Positions 6,974 to 16,416 of a stretch of DNA of 64,000 nt are shown here, one piece after another (the first letter of the stretch is position 1; the number at the start of each line of letters is the position of its first letter). The notes beneath the pieces were generated by a model. The model was not told the origin of the DNA. It worked only from the letters and a program-made list of their open reading frames with translations, and did no database searches. Position numbers and translations under genes: made by a program. Origin of the DNA: Hyphomonadaceae bacterium UBA5336 (GTDB lineage Bacteria; Pseudomonadota; Alphaproteobacteria; Caulobacterales; Hyphomonadaceae); assembly GCA_002408125.1 (NCBI GenBank), contig DHQO01000022.1:62001-126000 (forward strand). Direction: 5' to 3'.

Positions 6974-9900
6974 GCACGGGCTTCCTCTCCGAAGGCGCCG
7001 CGCGCGTCTGGTGCCTGCCGGCCGGGGCGCCGTTTCTCAGCGCGCTGGCCTGGGCGCTGGCGAATGCTGTGAGACTGATGGACTCGCCCGAGGCCCTTGC
7101 CGATGGTGTGGTTTACCTGCCCAACCGGCGCTCGGCCCGCGCCTTTGCCGAAGAGCTGCATGCTGCAGCCGGGGCGCGTCGGACTGTGCTCATGCCCGAA
7201 ATTCGGGCCCTGGGCGATCTGGAAACAGACGATGCCCCGCCGGGCCTCGATGCGGCCTTTACCGATCTCGGCCCGGCGCTCAGCGATGCCAAGCGCCTCG
7301 GCACGCTGATGTCGCTGGTGAAAGCGTGGTTTGACAAAAGGGAGCGCACCCTGCCGGCCGCCTCGGCCCTTGCCGCCGCGCAGAACCTCGCTGCGCTGCT
7401 GGACGAAGCAGCCGTCGCCGGCAAGACGGACTGGAGCGATCTCGGCGCACTGGTGGAGAGGGCAGATCTTGCCGCCCACTGGCAGGAATCGATCCGGTTC
7501 CTGGAGATCATCACCGAGCAATACCCCGTCTGGCTCGCCGAGAAGGGTGTGGAGGACAAGCTCGCCCGGCGCCTGGCCGCCGCGCGGGCCATCGCCGCGC
7601 ACTGGGACGCTGTGCCGCCGAAAGGCCCTGTGATCATTGCCGGTTCGACCGGCGCGACGCCCGCGAGCCGCATCCTCATGGCCGCTGCCAGCCGTGCGCC
7701 GCAGGGCGCCGTCGTGCTGCCCGGCCTCGACCGGAGCCTGACGCGTGCGGCCATCGAAGAGATCGCAGGGACGCCGAGCCATCCGCAATTTGCCCTGCTG
7801 GAAACCCTGGCCGAGTTCAGCCTTTCCCCGAGCCAGGTGCATGTCCTCCTGGACCTCGATCAGGACGGATTTGCGGCGCGCCGCGCCCTGGTCCATGAGT
7901 CCCTGTCGCCGGCACAGTTGACCGGGGACTGGCGCAAGCGACTGGAAGATATTTCCGCCCCCCTCGCGCCGGATGCGTTCACGCGCGCCGGCCTTGAGGG
8001 GCTTGATCTCATTGCGGCGCATGACGAGACAGAGGAGGCCCTGCTGGCCGCCTGCCTCCTGCGTGAGACGCTGGAGACCCCGGGACGCACCGCGGCTCTG
8101 GTCTGTCCGGATGCGGGGTTGGCGCGCCGTGTCAGCGCCCATCTGAAGCGCTGGGACCTGGAGGTCACGCCATCAGAGGGCACGCCGCTGGCGCACCTGC
8201 CGGCGGGCATCTGGTTCGACGCGCTGCTCGACTGGTGGATCGCGCCGGCCGATCCGGTCCGCATCGCCGCGCTTCTCCATGCGCCGGGTACCACGGCACC
8301 GGAAGGCGCAGCCCTGTTCGAACGCTGGGTGCTGCGCGGTGTGCGCTGGTGGGAAAGCCTTGAGGATATGCAGGCGCGTCTCACCGAGCGGCTGACAGTG
8401 GGCGTTTATCGCAAACCCAAAGACGAAGAGCTGGCGCAGATCGAAGCTGTTGCCGCCTGGCTGGTCGAGGCTGCCGCGGCGCTGGAGGAGGATGAGGTCC
8501 TCTCTGCGGAGGGCTTCCGCGATGTGGTCCGTGCCGTCCTGCCCCGGCTTTGCGATCCGCAGGAGCTCTGGCGCGGCGGGGATGGCGCAGCACTCGCCGG
8601 GCAGGTCGAGAACCTTCTGCAGATGGCCGAGGCCTATGGCCCCTTGCCGCTGGAAGACTGGCTCGGCCTCTGGCGCCAGATGGCGGCGGACGCGAATGTC
8701 CCGCCCTCGACGCCCGGCCATCCGCGCCTGCAGATCCACGGCCAGCTCGAAGGCCGCCTGCAGACCGCCGACCATGTCATCCTGGCCGGGCTGAATGAGG
8801 GTGTCTGGCCGAAGCCGCCCGGGGCCGATGCCTTCCTGCCGCGCCATTTCAAGACGGCTCTGGGGCTCGAAGATCCCGAAGCGCGTATGGGCCTTGCCGC
8901 GCATGACTTTGCGAGCCTTGCCTGCGCGCCGCGTGTGACGCTGCTCTGCTCGAAACGGCGCGAAGATGCCCCGGCGGTGGCCTCGCGCTGGATCTGGCGG
9001 CTGCAGACCCTGGCGCGCGGTGCGCTTGGCGGCGCTGTCGACGATGTGCTCGGGCCGGCGCCGGAGCGCGATCCGCGCCTCTGGGCCGCCGCGCTGAAGC
9101 GCCCGCGCGATAGTGAGCCTCTGATTGGCGTGGAGCCACGCCCCAAACCGCCGGTAAAACACCGCCCGCCCCAGCTTTCGGTCTCGCGCATCGATGCGCT
9201 GCAGCGCGACCCTTATGCGGTCTATGCCGAATATGTACTGAAGCTGCCGAAACTCGACGAGCTTGATCAGGAGATGGATGCCCGCCATCGCGGCACGGCG
9301 ATTCACAAGGCGCTGGAGCTGTTTGAGAAAAGCCCCGCGATCGGTGCTGAAGGCCTCGCCGCAAGCCTGGAAGCGGAACTGCGCAAGGCGGGTGCGAAGC
9401 CGGAAGTGCTGCTGGGTGAGCGCGTGGCGCTGGCGGAGACAGCGCGCCAATATGTCGACTGGCATGCCGGGCGCGCGGTGGCCCGGGACAATGTGAAAAC
9501 TGAAATCAAGGGCAGTTTTGAAATCGCGCGCGCAGGCGATCTGGGTAACTTCAAGCTCACGGCCACAGCCGACCGGGTGGAGATCCGCGAGGGCGGGGCC
9601 ATCGCCATTCTCGATTTCAAGACCGGCAATCCGCCCTCTGACAAGGAAATCGGCGTGGGTCTCGCCCAGCAGATGCCTTTGCAGGCCCTGATCGCGCGCG
9701 AAGGCGGTTTTCCCGGTGTGCCCGCCGCCGAGGTCACCGAACTGACCTATGTCACGGTGAAGGCCGACTTCAAAACCCATGTCATCGGCCTGAAAAAGCC
9801 GCTTGAGAAAAGCGCCATGGAGCTGGCCGACGATGCGCTGGCGGGCCTGACACGCCTCATCGGCGGCTATGACAATCCCGAGCAGGCCTATCTCTCGGCC

Positions 9901-9987
9901 CCGCGTGCGCAGTTCGTGAAATATGAGGGCGATTATGGCCGGCTTGCCCGGCGCGCGGAATGGACCAGCGAGATCAGCGATGGCTGA
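6949..9987 (+). CDS. addB: Double-strand break repair protein AddB (alphaproteobacterial type)
   Basis: The helicase-like/nuclease subunit of AddAB, which resects broken DNA ends for RecA. At about 1010 residues it has the alphaproteobacterial AddB length. The C-terminal PD-(D/E)XK nuclease is visible: RGTAIHKALELF, then AILDFKTGNPP with D889 and K891, then the QMPLQALIA helix. The N-terminal part is a degenerate superfamily-1 helicase fold, as known for AddB. The start is unclear: GTG at 6949, GTG at 6958 or TTG at 6970, the last overlapping the murU stop. It overlaps addA by 8 bases. Confidence 0.94.
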   Translation: MDAVSRVLSTGFLSEGAARVWCLPAGAPFLSALAWALANAVRLMDSPEALADGVVYLPNRRSARAFAEELHAAAGARRTVLMPEIRALGDLETDDAPPGLDAAFTDLGPALSDAKRLGTLMSLVKAWFDKRERTLPAASALAAAQNLAALLDEAAVAGKTDWSDLGALVERADLAAHWQESIRFLEIITEQYPVWLAEKGVEDKLARRLAAARAIAAHWDAVPPKGPVIIAGSTGATPASRILMAAASRAPQGAVVLPGLDRSLTRAAIEEIAGTPSHPQFALLETLAEFSLSPSQVHVLLDLDQDGFAARRALVHESLSPAQLTGDWRKRLEDISAPLAPDAFTRAGLEGLDLIAAHDETEEALLAACLLRETLETPGRTAALVCPDAGLARRVSAHLKRWDLEVTPSEGTPLAHLPAGIWFDALLDWWIAPADPVRIAALLHAPGTTAPEGAALFERWVLRGVRWWESLEDMQARLTERLTVGVYRKPKDEELAQIEAVAAWLVEAAAALEEDEVLSAEGFRDVVRAVLPRLCDPQELWRGGDGAALAGQVENLLQMAEAYGPLPLEDWLGLWRQMAADANVPPSTPGHPRLQIHGQLEGRLQTADHVILAGLNEGVWPKPPGADAFLPRHFKTALGLEDPEARMGLAAHDFASLACAPRVTLLCSKRREDAPAVASRWIWRLQTLARGALGGAVDDVLGPAPERDPRLWAAALKRPRDSEPLIGVEPRPKPPVKHRPPQLSVSRIDALQRDPYAVYAEYVLKLPKLDELDQEMDARHRGTAIHKALELFEKSPAIGAEGLAASLEAELRKAGAKPEVLLGERVALAETARQYVDWHAGRAVARDNVKTEIKGSFEIARAGDLGNFKLTATADRVEIREGGAIAILDFKTGNPPSDKEIGVGLAQQMPLQALIAREGGFPGVPAAEVTELTYVTVKADFKTHVIGLKKPLEKSAMELADDALAGLTRLIGGYDNPEQAYLSAPRAQFVKYEGDYGRLARRAEWTSEISDG

Positions 9988-12900
9988 GCCCATCTTCTCT
10001 CCCGACAGCCCGGCCTATCAGGACGCCGGCAGGGCGCAGGCGACCGCAGCGGACCCGGCCCATTCGGCCTGGGTGTCGGCCAATGCGGGCTCCGGCAAGA
10101 CCAAGGTGCTGATCGACCGGGTCGCGCGCCTCCTGCTGAAGGATGCCGCGCCGGATTCCATTCTCTGCATCACCTATACGCGTGCCGCCGCCAATGAGAT
10201 GATCTCCCGGCTGTTCCGCCAGCTCGGCGCCTGGTCGGTGATGGATGACGCTGAGCTGCTGGCCCAGCTCGCCGCCTTGGAGGGCCGGACGCCGGAAAGC
10301 TATGCGGCGGAGGAGCTGCCCAAGGCGCGTGCCCTCTTTGCCAAGGCGCTGGAGACCCCCGGCGGGCTGCGCATCGAGACGATCCACGCGTTTTGTGCGC
10401 GGCTTTTGCGGCGGTTCCCGCTGGAGGCGCGCATCCCGCCGGGGTTTCGCGAGATCGAGGAGCGCGATGCCGAGCGCATGTGGCAGGAGGCAGTGCGTGC
10501 TGGCGTGCTGCAGCTCGATGATGCCAGCCCGGAGGTGATCGATGCGCTGGCCGCTGAGGGGCGCGGCCTTGGTCTCAGCGCCTCGCTCGGGCTGGTGCGC
10601 GGGGCGGGCCAGAAGCTTTGGCTTGAGCCGGAAGAGGCCGCCGAGCAGTTGCGCGCGGAGCTGAAGACGCCGGACGTCTCTGCTGAGGCGCTCTTGGAAA
10701 AAGCCATGCTGGCCGATTTGCCGGTCACGGAATACCGCGCCGCGATCGAGAGCCTGCGGGCCGGGACCACGAAAACCGACATCGCCCTGTCGGACCGGCT
10801 GATCGCCTTGCTCGAATGCGAAGACGCCGCCGGGCGGTGGGAGCTGGTGCAGGGCATCTGGAAGACCGGTTCGGGCAGTGACCGCAAATCCAATCCCTTC
10901 ACCAAGGCGATGGCGCCACACCTGGAAGACCTTTTCGCCGTCACTGTGCCCGAAGGGCGGGAAGTCACCCGCCTGCGCGCGGTGAACACAGCCTGGCGCG
11001 CGGCCCGGGCGGTTGAGCGCACGCTGGCGCTGATCACCCTCGCCCGGCCTGTCCTTGCCGCCTATGACACAGCCAAGGGTGCGCGCGGGGCCCTGGATTT
11101 CGACGATCTCATCACCGCGGCCAATACCCTGCTCACCCTGTCGGGCCAGGCCGCCTGGGTGCTCTACAAGCTCGATGGCGGGATCAGCCATGTCCTGCTC
11201 GATGAGGCCCAGGATACCAGCCCCGACCAGTGGACGCTCATCCATGCCCTGACAGAGGAATTCTTCTCCGGCATGGGCAGTGAAAAGCCCCAGGACCCGC
11301 GCACGCTGTTCGTCGTGGGCGACGAAAAGCAGTCGATCTACTCCTTCCAGGGCGCCGATCCGGACAAGTTCCATGTCCACAAGCAGGAGCTGGTCGCGCG
11401 CACGGCGGGCGGTGTGAAAACCCCGGACATGCTGATGTCCTTCCGCTCCAGCCCGGAAGTGCTGCAATTCGTCGATACGGTCTTTGACACGGATCTCTTC
11501 GACGGCGCGCCATTCTCAGGGTTCGTGCCGGAAGAGGCCGACCGCATGCGCCATGAGGCCCGACGCGCCAACCAGCCCGGCTGTGTCGAGCTCTGGCCGG
11601 TCGAAGCGCCGGTCGAGCTCGATCCGGACGACCCCTGGGAGCCGCCGGTGGATTCCATGGGCCAGGATGCCCCCAAGGCGCGGCTTGCGCGAAAGGTGGC
11701 GGCTGAAGTGCGCGCGCTGATCGACCGGGGTGAGGCCATCTGGGTGGAAAATGCCGACCGGTCCTGGTCGCGCAAGCCGGCTGAGGCCGGTGACGTGCTG
11801 ATCCTGGTGCGCAAGCGCAAGGGCGGGCTTTTTAATGCCCTGATCCAGGAATTGAAGCGCCAGCACCTGCCCGTGGCCGGCGCGGACCGGCTGACCCTGA
11901 AAGATCATATCGGCGTGCAGGACCTGCTCAATCTCGTCCGCTTTACTCTGATGCCGGAAGATGACCTGACGCTGGCGGAAATCCTGCGCGGCCCGTTCTG
12001 CGACCTGGTGGATGACGACAAGCATCTCTTCCCGCTCGCCCATGAGCGCAAGACGCAAAGCCTGTGGTCGCGGCTGCAGGCGGCCGAGGACCCCGTCTTC
12101 CACGCAGCGCGTGCTTTTCTGGAAGGGGTGCTCGAGCGGGGCGCCTTGCCGCCGTTTGAGTTCCTCTCGGCGGTGCTCGACGGGCCGGTGAAGGGCGCGG
12201 AGACCGGCTGGGACCGGATCGGTGCGCGTCTCGGCACGCCGGCGCGCGACCCGGTCGAGGCGCTGCTCTCGCGCGCGCTTGCCCATGACGGCAAGGCCGG
12301 TGCGTCCCTGCAGACCTTCCTCTCGGCGATGGAACGAGATGCCAGCGAGATCAAGCGGGATCTCGCTGAATCCGGCGGTGCGGTGCGGGTGATGACCGTG
12401 CATGGCGCCAAGGGCCTGCAGGCACCCATCGTGATCCTGCCGGACACCACTTCGCCCCCTCCGGGCGCGCCTGGTGCGCTGCTCTCGGTCAATGGAATGC
12501 CGGTCTGGGCGCCGCGCAAGGATGAGGATACGGGCCGCCTGTCGGCAGCACGCCTTGAGGCGGAACGCGCCGCCCAGCGCGAGGCCCGGCGCCTGCTTTA
12601 TGTGGCGCTGACGCGGGCGCAGGACCGGCTGATCCTCTGCGGTGCCTGGTATGGCAGCAAGAAGGGCGCGGGCTTCGACCTGGCCTCCTGGTATGGCCTG
12701 TGCGCGAGCGCTATGGAGCGGCTTGCCGGGCCAGCCGAGGAGGGCGCGGACCGGCAATGCTTTGGCGCGCCGCCACCGAGGCTCACTCCGGCGGTCGCCG
12801 TCGCGGCGGAGGACACACCTGCACCCGCCTGGCTGCGCCAGCCTGCCCCGAAGGAGGCCGCCGGGCGGCGCGCGATCAGCCCGTCTCACCTGCTTCCGGA

Positions 12901-13462
12901 TGATACGCCGGTCATCGACCCGCTGGCGCCGCGCCCACCTGACCGGCGTCTGCGCGGGCGGCTGATCCATGCCCTGCTCGAACGCCTGCCGCGTCTCGAC
13001 GTTTCTGAGCGCGAGGTGACCGCCCGGGCCTTTCTCGCGCGCGAGCCGGACCTCAGCGATGCCGAACGCGAGGAGATCTGCGCAACAACCCTCGCAACCC
13101 TGAACGATCCCGCCATGGCAGAGGTATTCTCACCGTTCGGCCGGGCTGAAGCCGCGATTGTGGGCACCGGCACGGGCTGGCCGGCGGGCACGCTGATCAA
13201 TGGCCGGGTCGACCGGCTGGTTGTGCGGCCCGAGCGCGTCCTGGTCGTTGATATCAAGACGGACCGGCCTCCGCCGGTCGATGAATCCGGTGTCAGCGAG
13301 GCTTATCTCATGCAGATGGCGACCTATGCGAATGTGCTGGAAGCCGGCTTTCCAGGCCGGCGTGTGGAGTGTGCCCTGGTCTGGACCCAGGGTCCGCGTC
13401 TGATGCCGCTTTCCCGGTCACGTCTGTTAGAAGCGCTAAAGCGAGCACAAAGCGGGCTTTGA
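9980..13462 (+). CDS. addA: Double-strand break repair helicase-nuclease AddA
   Basis: A UvrD-like helicase with a C-terminal nuclease, forming the AddAB end-resection complex with AddB. The protein has 1160 residues. Visible motifs are Walker A AGSGKT (36-41), ETIHAFCARLL, Walker B LLDEAQD (D408), VGDEKQSIYSFQGA, VMTVHGAKGLQAPIV and ARRLLYVALTRAQDRL. The nuclease motif VVDIKTDRPP has D1091 and K1093. The ATG at 9980 (MAEPIFSPDSP) lies within the last codons of addB; longer in-frame starts would overlap addB more. The stop is 51 bases before trxA. Confidence 0.96.
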   Translation: MAEPIFSPDSPAYQDAGRAQATAADPAHSAWVSANAGSGKTKVLIDRVARLLLKDAAPDSILCITYTRAAANEMISRLFRQLGAWSVMDDAELLAQLAALEGRTPESYAAEELPKARALFAKALETPGGLRIETIHAFCARLLRRFPLEARIPPGFREIEERDAERMWQEAVRAGVLQLDDASPEVIDALAAEGRGLGLSASLGLVRGAGQKLWLEPEEAAEQLRAELKTPDVSAEALLEKAMLADLPVTEYRAAIESLRAGTTKTDIALSDRLIALLECEDAAGRWELVQGIWKTGSGSDRKSNPFTKAMAPHLEDLFAVTVPEGREVTRLRAVNTAWRAARAVERTLALITLARPVLAAYDTAKGARGALDFDDLITAANTLLTLSGQAAWVLYKLDGGISHVLLDEAQDTSPDQWTLIHALTEEFFSGMGSEKPQDPRTLFVVGDEKQSIYSFQGADPDKFHVHKQELVARTAGGVKTPDMLMSFRSSPEVLQFVDTVFDTDLFDGAPFSGFVPEEADRMRHEARRANQPGCVELWPVEAPVELDPDDPWEPPVDSMGQDAPKARLARKVAAEVRALIDRGEAIWVENADRSWSRKPAEAGDVLILVRKRKGGLFNALIQELKRQHLPVAGADRLTLKDHIGVQDLLNLVRFTLMPEDDLTLAEILRGPFCDLVDDDKHLFPLAHERKTQSLWSRLQAAEDPVFHAARAFLEGVLERGALPPFEFLSAVLDGPVKGAETGWDRIGARLGTPARDPVEALLSRALAHDGKAGASLQTFLSAMERDASEIKRDLAESGGAVRVMTVHGAKGLQAPIVILPDTTSPPPGAPGALLSVNGMPVWAPRKDEDTGRLSAARLEAERAAQREARRLLYVALTRAQDRLILCGAWYGSKKGAGFDLASWYGLCASAMERLAGPAEEGADRQCFGAPPPRLTPAVAVAAEDTPAPAWLRQPAPKEAAGRRAISPSHLLPDDTPVIDPLAPRPPDRRLRGRLIHALLERLPRLDVSEREVTARAFLAREPDLSDAEREEICATTLATLNDPAMAEVFSPFGRAEAAIVGTGTGWPAGTLINGRVDRLVVRPERVLVVDIKTDRPPPVDESGVSEAYLMQMATYANVLEAGFPGRRVECALVWTQGPRLMPLSRSRLLEALKRAQSGL

Positions 13463-13513
13463 TCGGTTCGGGAATCTCCTATTTACTTTGAAGAGTTGAG
13501 AAAGGAGCCACGC

Positions 13514-13831
13514 ATGGCGACGAAGACGATCACGGATGATGATTTCGACACCACGATTGCGGGTGACACCCCGGTCGTCGTGGATTTCTGGGCGGAATGG
13601 TGTGGGCCCTGCAAGCAGATGGCGCCGCACCTGGATGCCGTGGCAGAAGACATGACCGGCAAGGTGACCGTGGCCAAGATCAATGTCGACGAGAACCCGA
13701 TGAGTGCCTCGAAATACGGCGTTCGCGGCCTGCCGACGCTGATGCTGTTCAAGGGCGGCAAGATGGTCGACAGCCAGCTCGGCGCGATGAGCAAGCAGCG
13801 TATTGCCGAGTGGATCAAGGAACACGCCTGA
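13514..13831 (+). CDS. trxA: Thioredoxin
   Basis: A small dithiol oxidoreductase that reduces cytosolic disulfides and supplies electrons to ribonucleotide reductase and peroxidases. The 105-residue protein carries the active site WCGPC with C30 and C33, and the cis-proline segment RGLPTLMLF. The ATG at 13514 is preceded by AGGAG with good spacing, so I prefer it to an in-frame ATG 18 bases earlier. trxA following addA is a conserved alphaproteobacterial order. An intrinsic terminator follows directly. Confidence 0.97.
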   Translation: MATKTITDDDFDTTIAGDTPVVVDFWAEWCGPCKQMAPHLDAVAEDMTGKVTVAKINVDENPMSASKYGVRGLPTLMLFKGGKMVDSQLGAMSKQRIAEWIKEHA

Positions 13832-13854
13832 TTTTCAGGTTGGCCTGCAAGACC

Positions 13855-13885
13855 CCCCGCTGCCGATCCGGTGGCGGGGTTTTTT
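13855..13885 (+). terminator. Rho-independent terminator of the obgE-trxA run
   Basis: The arm CCCCGCTGCC (13855-13864) pairs with GGTGGCGGGG (13870-13879) through eight Watson-Crick and two G-U pairs, around loop GATCC. A run of six T follows. It lies 24 bases past the trxA stop and closes the rightward gene block before the converging leftward gene at 13908. Confidence 0.9.
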
Positions 13886-13907
13886 GTGCCTGGTGTGGGA
13901 AGCAGTC

Positions 13908-14852
13908 TCAGACCGCGGCAGTCAGCCCATGGGTGAGGCCGGGCGCCTCGCGCTTGAGGAAATCCACCAGGGCGCGCTCGGCCGGCGAGACTTGGCCATC
14001 CCAGCGCAGCCGGCGCATGAACCAGTCGGTTTCCTCTTCCGTCACCGCCTCGCCCGCGCGCTGGGCAGCAGCCCTGGCTGCCTTGCGGGCAAGTTCAGCC
14101 TTGCGCGGATCATAGGCCACACGCTCGAACCAGCGTCCGGCATCGAACATGCTGGTCAGGCCGCTCAGCACGCCGCCTTCCGGACGCGAGAGCCAGTCCT
14201 CGCGGGCCAGCGCTTCCATTTCGGTGATCGGATCCGGGTGAGCGGCGGCCAGAAGGTGGTTGCCTATGGTGCGAGCAAAAAGGTCGTTCCAGGTTGGTGC
14301 ATTGTCGGCTTCTGCGATGGTGTCATTGGTCACGAAGAGGAGGCAGGCTTCCTTGCGCGTCACCCACAGGCCGCCTTCGCTGGACTGGGCATAGACCGCG
14401 CTGCGCACGCGCTCGACATCCTCATCGAGTGCCCGGCCGGCCTCGACAATACGCTGGCAGACAAGTTCAAGCGCCATGAGTCCGAGGCGCGGCGGGGCGC
14501 CTTCGGCCTTGCGCACCAGGGTCAGCAGGAGGTCGATATCGCCGGTCAGCACCTCGCCGGTGCGCCCACGCAGGAGACCGATCAACCAGTCGGCTTCATC
14601 ATCGGTGATCCAGCCCTGGGGAGATTCCTGGGCGAGGAGATAGTCGCAGACGGCTTCGGTGACGCGGGCATTCCAGCTCGGAACGCTCTGGCTGAAGCGG
14701 GGAGAGACCCGGATCAGCGCCTCGGCTTCGGCGCGCGTGATGACGCCGTCGCGGAAGACATCATGGATGCGTGCTTCGGCTTCGTCGCGGCTGGCCTGAC
14801 CCAACTCGCGGATTTTCGACAGGACGCTGCCGGCTTCTTGTGCGTGTCCCAC
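13908..14852 (-). CDS. Conserved protein of unknown function with repeated helical motifs
   Basis: A 314-residue soluble protein without signal peptide or membrane segment. I do not recognise a named family. It contains repeated blocks of about 35-50 residues ending in an acidic turn and helix, for example VFRDGVITRAEAEAL, GWITDDEADWLIGLL, LWVTRKEACLLF, AVTEEETDWFMRRL and GQVSPAERALVDFL. The pattern (Gly/hydrophobic-x-T/S-x-x-E-acidic) resembles EF-hand-like or TerB-like helical repeats. The start is GTG at 14852, with GGAG nine bases upstream; the start codon is an inference. It faces trxA tail to tail. Confidence 0.75.
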   Translation of the reverse strand: MGHAQEAGSVLSKIRELGQASRDEAEARIHDVFRDGVITRAEAEALIRVSPRFSQSVPSWNARVTEAVCDYLLAQESPQGWITDDEADWLIGLLRGRTGEVLTGDIDLLLTLVRKAEGAPPRLGLMALELVCQRIVEAGRALDEDVERVRSAVYAQSSEGGLWVTRKEACLLFVTNDTIAEADNAPTWNDLFARTIGNHLLAAAHPDPITEMEALAREDWLSRPEGGVLSGLTSMFDAGRWFERVAYDPRKAELARKAARAAAQRAGEAVTEEETDWFMRRLRWDGQVSPAERALVDFLKREAPGLTHGLTAAV

Positions 14853-15029
14853 GACCTGTACTCCACACCACCCAGTATACTACTTGATCCATGTTAAACC
14901 GGGTTGGTTTCCGAGGGCTTAAACCTCTGCGGGAAAACACATCGTATCGTGCAATTTACGATCCTGACGGCCCAAATTTATCCGGACTCCGGAACATCTT
15001 CACACGGAATGACCTGACTGAACGGGCGG

Positions 15030-15593
15030 CTAATGGTCGAGTTCGACATCCCAGTAGAGATAGTCCATCCAGGTTTCGTGCAGGTGGTTGGGCGGGAAAC
15101 GCCGGCCAATTTCCTGAAGCTGATAATTTGTAGGCCGAACAGGTGTGCGAGCCGGGAACATGCCGGCATCCTTGGGCATACGCCCGCCCTTCTTCAGGTT
15201 GCAGGGCGAGCAGGCCGTGACGATATTCGTCCAGCTGGTGCGCCCACCGCGCGAGCGCGGCACCACATGGTCGAAGGTCAGGTCGTGCTCGGTGCCGCAA
15301 TAGACACAGGAAAACCCGTCGCGCAGGAACAGGTTGAACCGGGTAAAGGCCGGCGGGCGGTCCTGGCGCACGAACTCGCGCAGCGCAATCACGCTGGGCA
15401 GGCGCATCTCGAAGCTCGGACTACGCACGACACAGTCATATTCGGCGATGACCTCGACACGGTCGAGGAACACGGCCTTGACGACATCCTGCCAGGGCCA
15501 CAGCGAAAGCGGATAATAGCTCAGGGGGCGGAAGTCCGCATTCAGAACAAGCGCCGGGCGACCATTGGGGGGAAACGGAACTACCGCTGCCAT
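15030..15593 (-). CDS. HNH endonuclease family protein
   Basis: A 187-residue protein of a widespread bacterial HNH family whose cellular role is not established. The HNH core is complete: zinc ligands C96xxC99, catalytic FDHVVPRSRGG (D108-H109), N123 and second ligand pair C128xxC131. The N-terminal VLNADFRPLSYYPLSLW is a conserved family segment. The ATG at 15593 (MAAVVPFP) has GGGAG seven bases upstream, so I prefer it to an in-frame ATG 18 bases earlier. No methylase, phage or restriction gene accompanies it; a housekeeping or repair role seems more likely. The 177 bases on its 3' side hold nothing I can name. Confidence 0.88.
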   Translation of the reverse strand: MAAVVPFPPNGRPALVLNADFRPLSYYPLSLWPWQDVVKAVFLDRVEVIAEYDCVVRSPSFEMRLPSVIALREFVRQDRPPAFTRFNLFLRDGFSCVYCGTEHDLTFDHVVPRSRGGRTSWTNIVTACSPCNLKKGGRMPKDAGMFPARTPVRPTNYQLQEIGRRFPPNHLHETWMDYLYWDVELDH

Positions 15594-15774
15594 GAGCGTG
15601 CTCCCTGGCAAACTAAACCGTTACGGTGCGATGCGAGCCTGATAGTGGCGGCAACCTCCCTGATCTGAAATCGCTATTACGCGATTCTCCGCTACAGCTT
15701 TATGACAATTCCCGAGTTTGCACCATCAAATGCGTGATGGCAGCAAAATTGTCAGCGATGATGTGTCGGAAGGG

Positions 15775-16416
15775 TCACGCGACCGGGGCGGACTGGCGGT
15801 CGCGCATCTCGTTGAGCCAGCCCCAGAGCAGATGGGCCGCCACGCCGCGCCAGGGGGCCCAGTCCTCGGCCAGGGCGCAGAATGCCCTGGAGTCGTGGCG
15901 CTCCCCGGCGTTCGACAATTGCCGGTAGCTCTCCATCAGGCCGACATCGCCGGGCGGCCAGGCATCGAGATGGCCGGTGGTGGACAAAAGGAACACCTGG
16001 GCCGACCAGGGGCCGATGCCGGTGATCGCGACCAGCTCCTTGTGGGCCTCCTCGCGCGGGCCGGTGCGTACCCGGTCGAAGCACAGAAGGCCCTCCTGCT
16101 CATGGGTGGCGATGGCCTTGATATAGCGCACCTTGGCACGCGACAGGCCGGCGGCGCGCAGGGCGTCATCGTCGAGGGCGAGAATGGCGGGCGCGGTCAT
16201 CGGCCGGGCCAGCGCCTCCACCCGGCCCCAGATCGCCGCACCGGCCTTGGTCGAGACCTGCTGGAAGGCCAGCATGCGCGCCAGCGCCTCGAAATTGCAC
16301 GGCCCGTTGCGCCAGGCCGGTACGCCGATCTCCTCATAGGCGCGGGCGAGCGCCTTGTCGCGGGAGGCCAGAGCCTCGCAGGCGGCCTGGATCTCGCCTG
16401 CTGTCGGCGCGCTCAT
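15775..16416 (-). CDS. DNA-3-methyladenine glycosylase, AlkA-like HhH-GPD family
   Basis: Predicted base excision repair glycosylase that removes alkylated purines. At 213 residues it is close to the minimal AlkA form without the N-terminal TBP-like domain. The helix-hairpin-helix ITGIGPWSAQ is at 131-140 and the catalytic Asp is D157 in DAWPPGDVGL. FQQVSTKAGAAIWGRV matches the conserved first helix region. It lacks the four-cysteine cluster of EndoIII/MutY. Its ATGA overlaps the stop of the DUF2125 gene, so it is the last gene of the ftsE operon; substrate range cannot be told from sequence. Confidence 0.9.
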   Translation of the reverse strand: MSAPTAGEIQAACEALASRDKALARAYEEIGVPAWRNGPCNFEALARMLAFQQVSTKAGAAIWGRVEALARPMTAPAILALDDDALRAAGLSRAKVRYIKAIATHEQEGLLCFDRVRTGPREEAHKELVAITGIGPWSAQVFLLSTTGHLDAWPPGDVGLMESYRQLSNAGERHDSRAFCALAEDWAPWRGVAAHLLWGWLNEMRDRQSAPVA

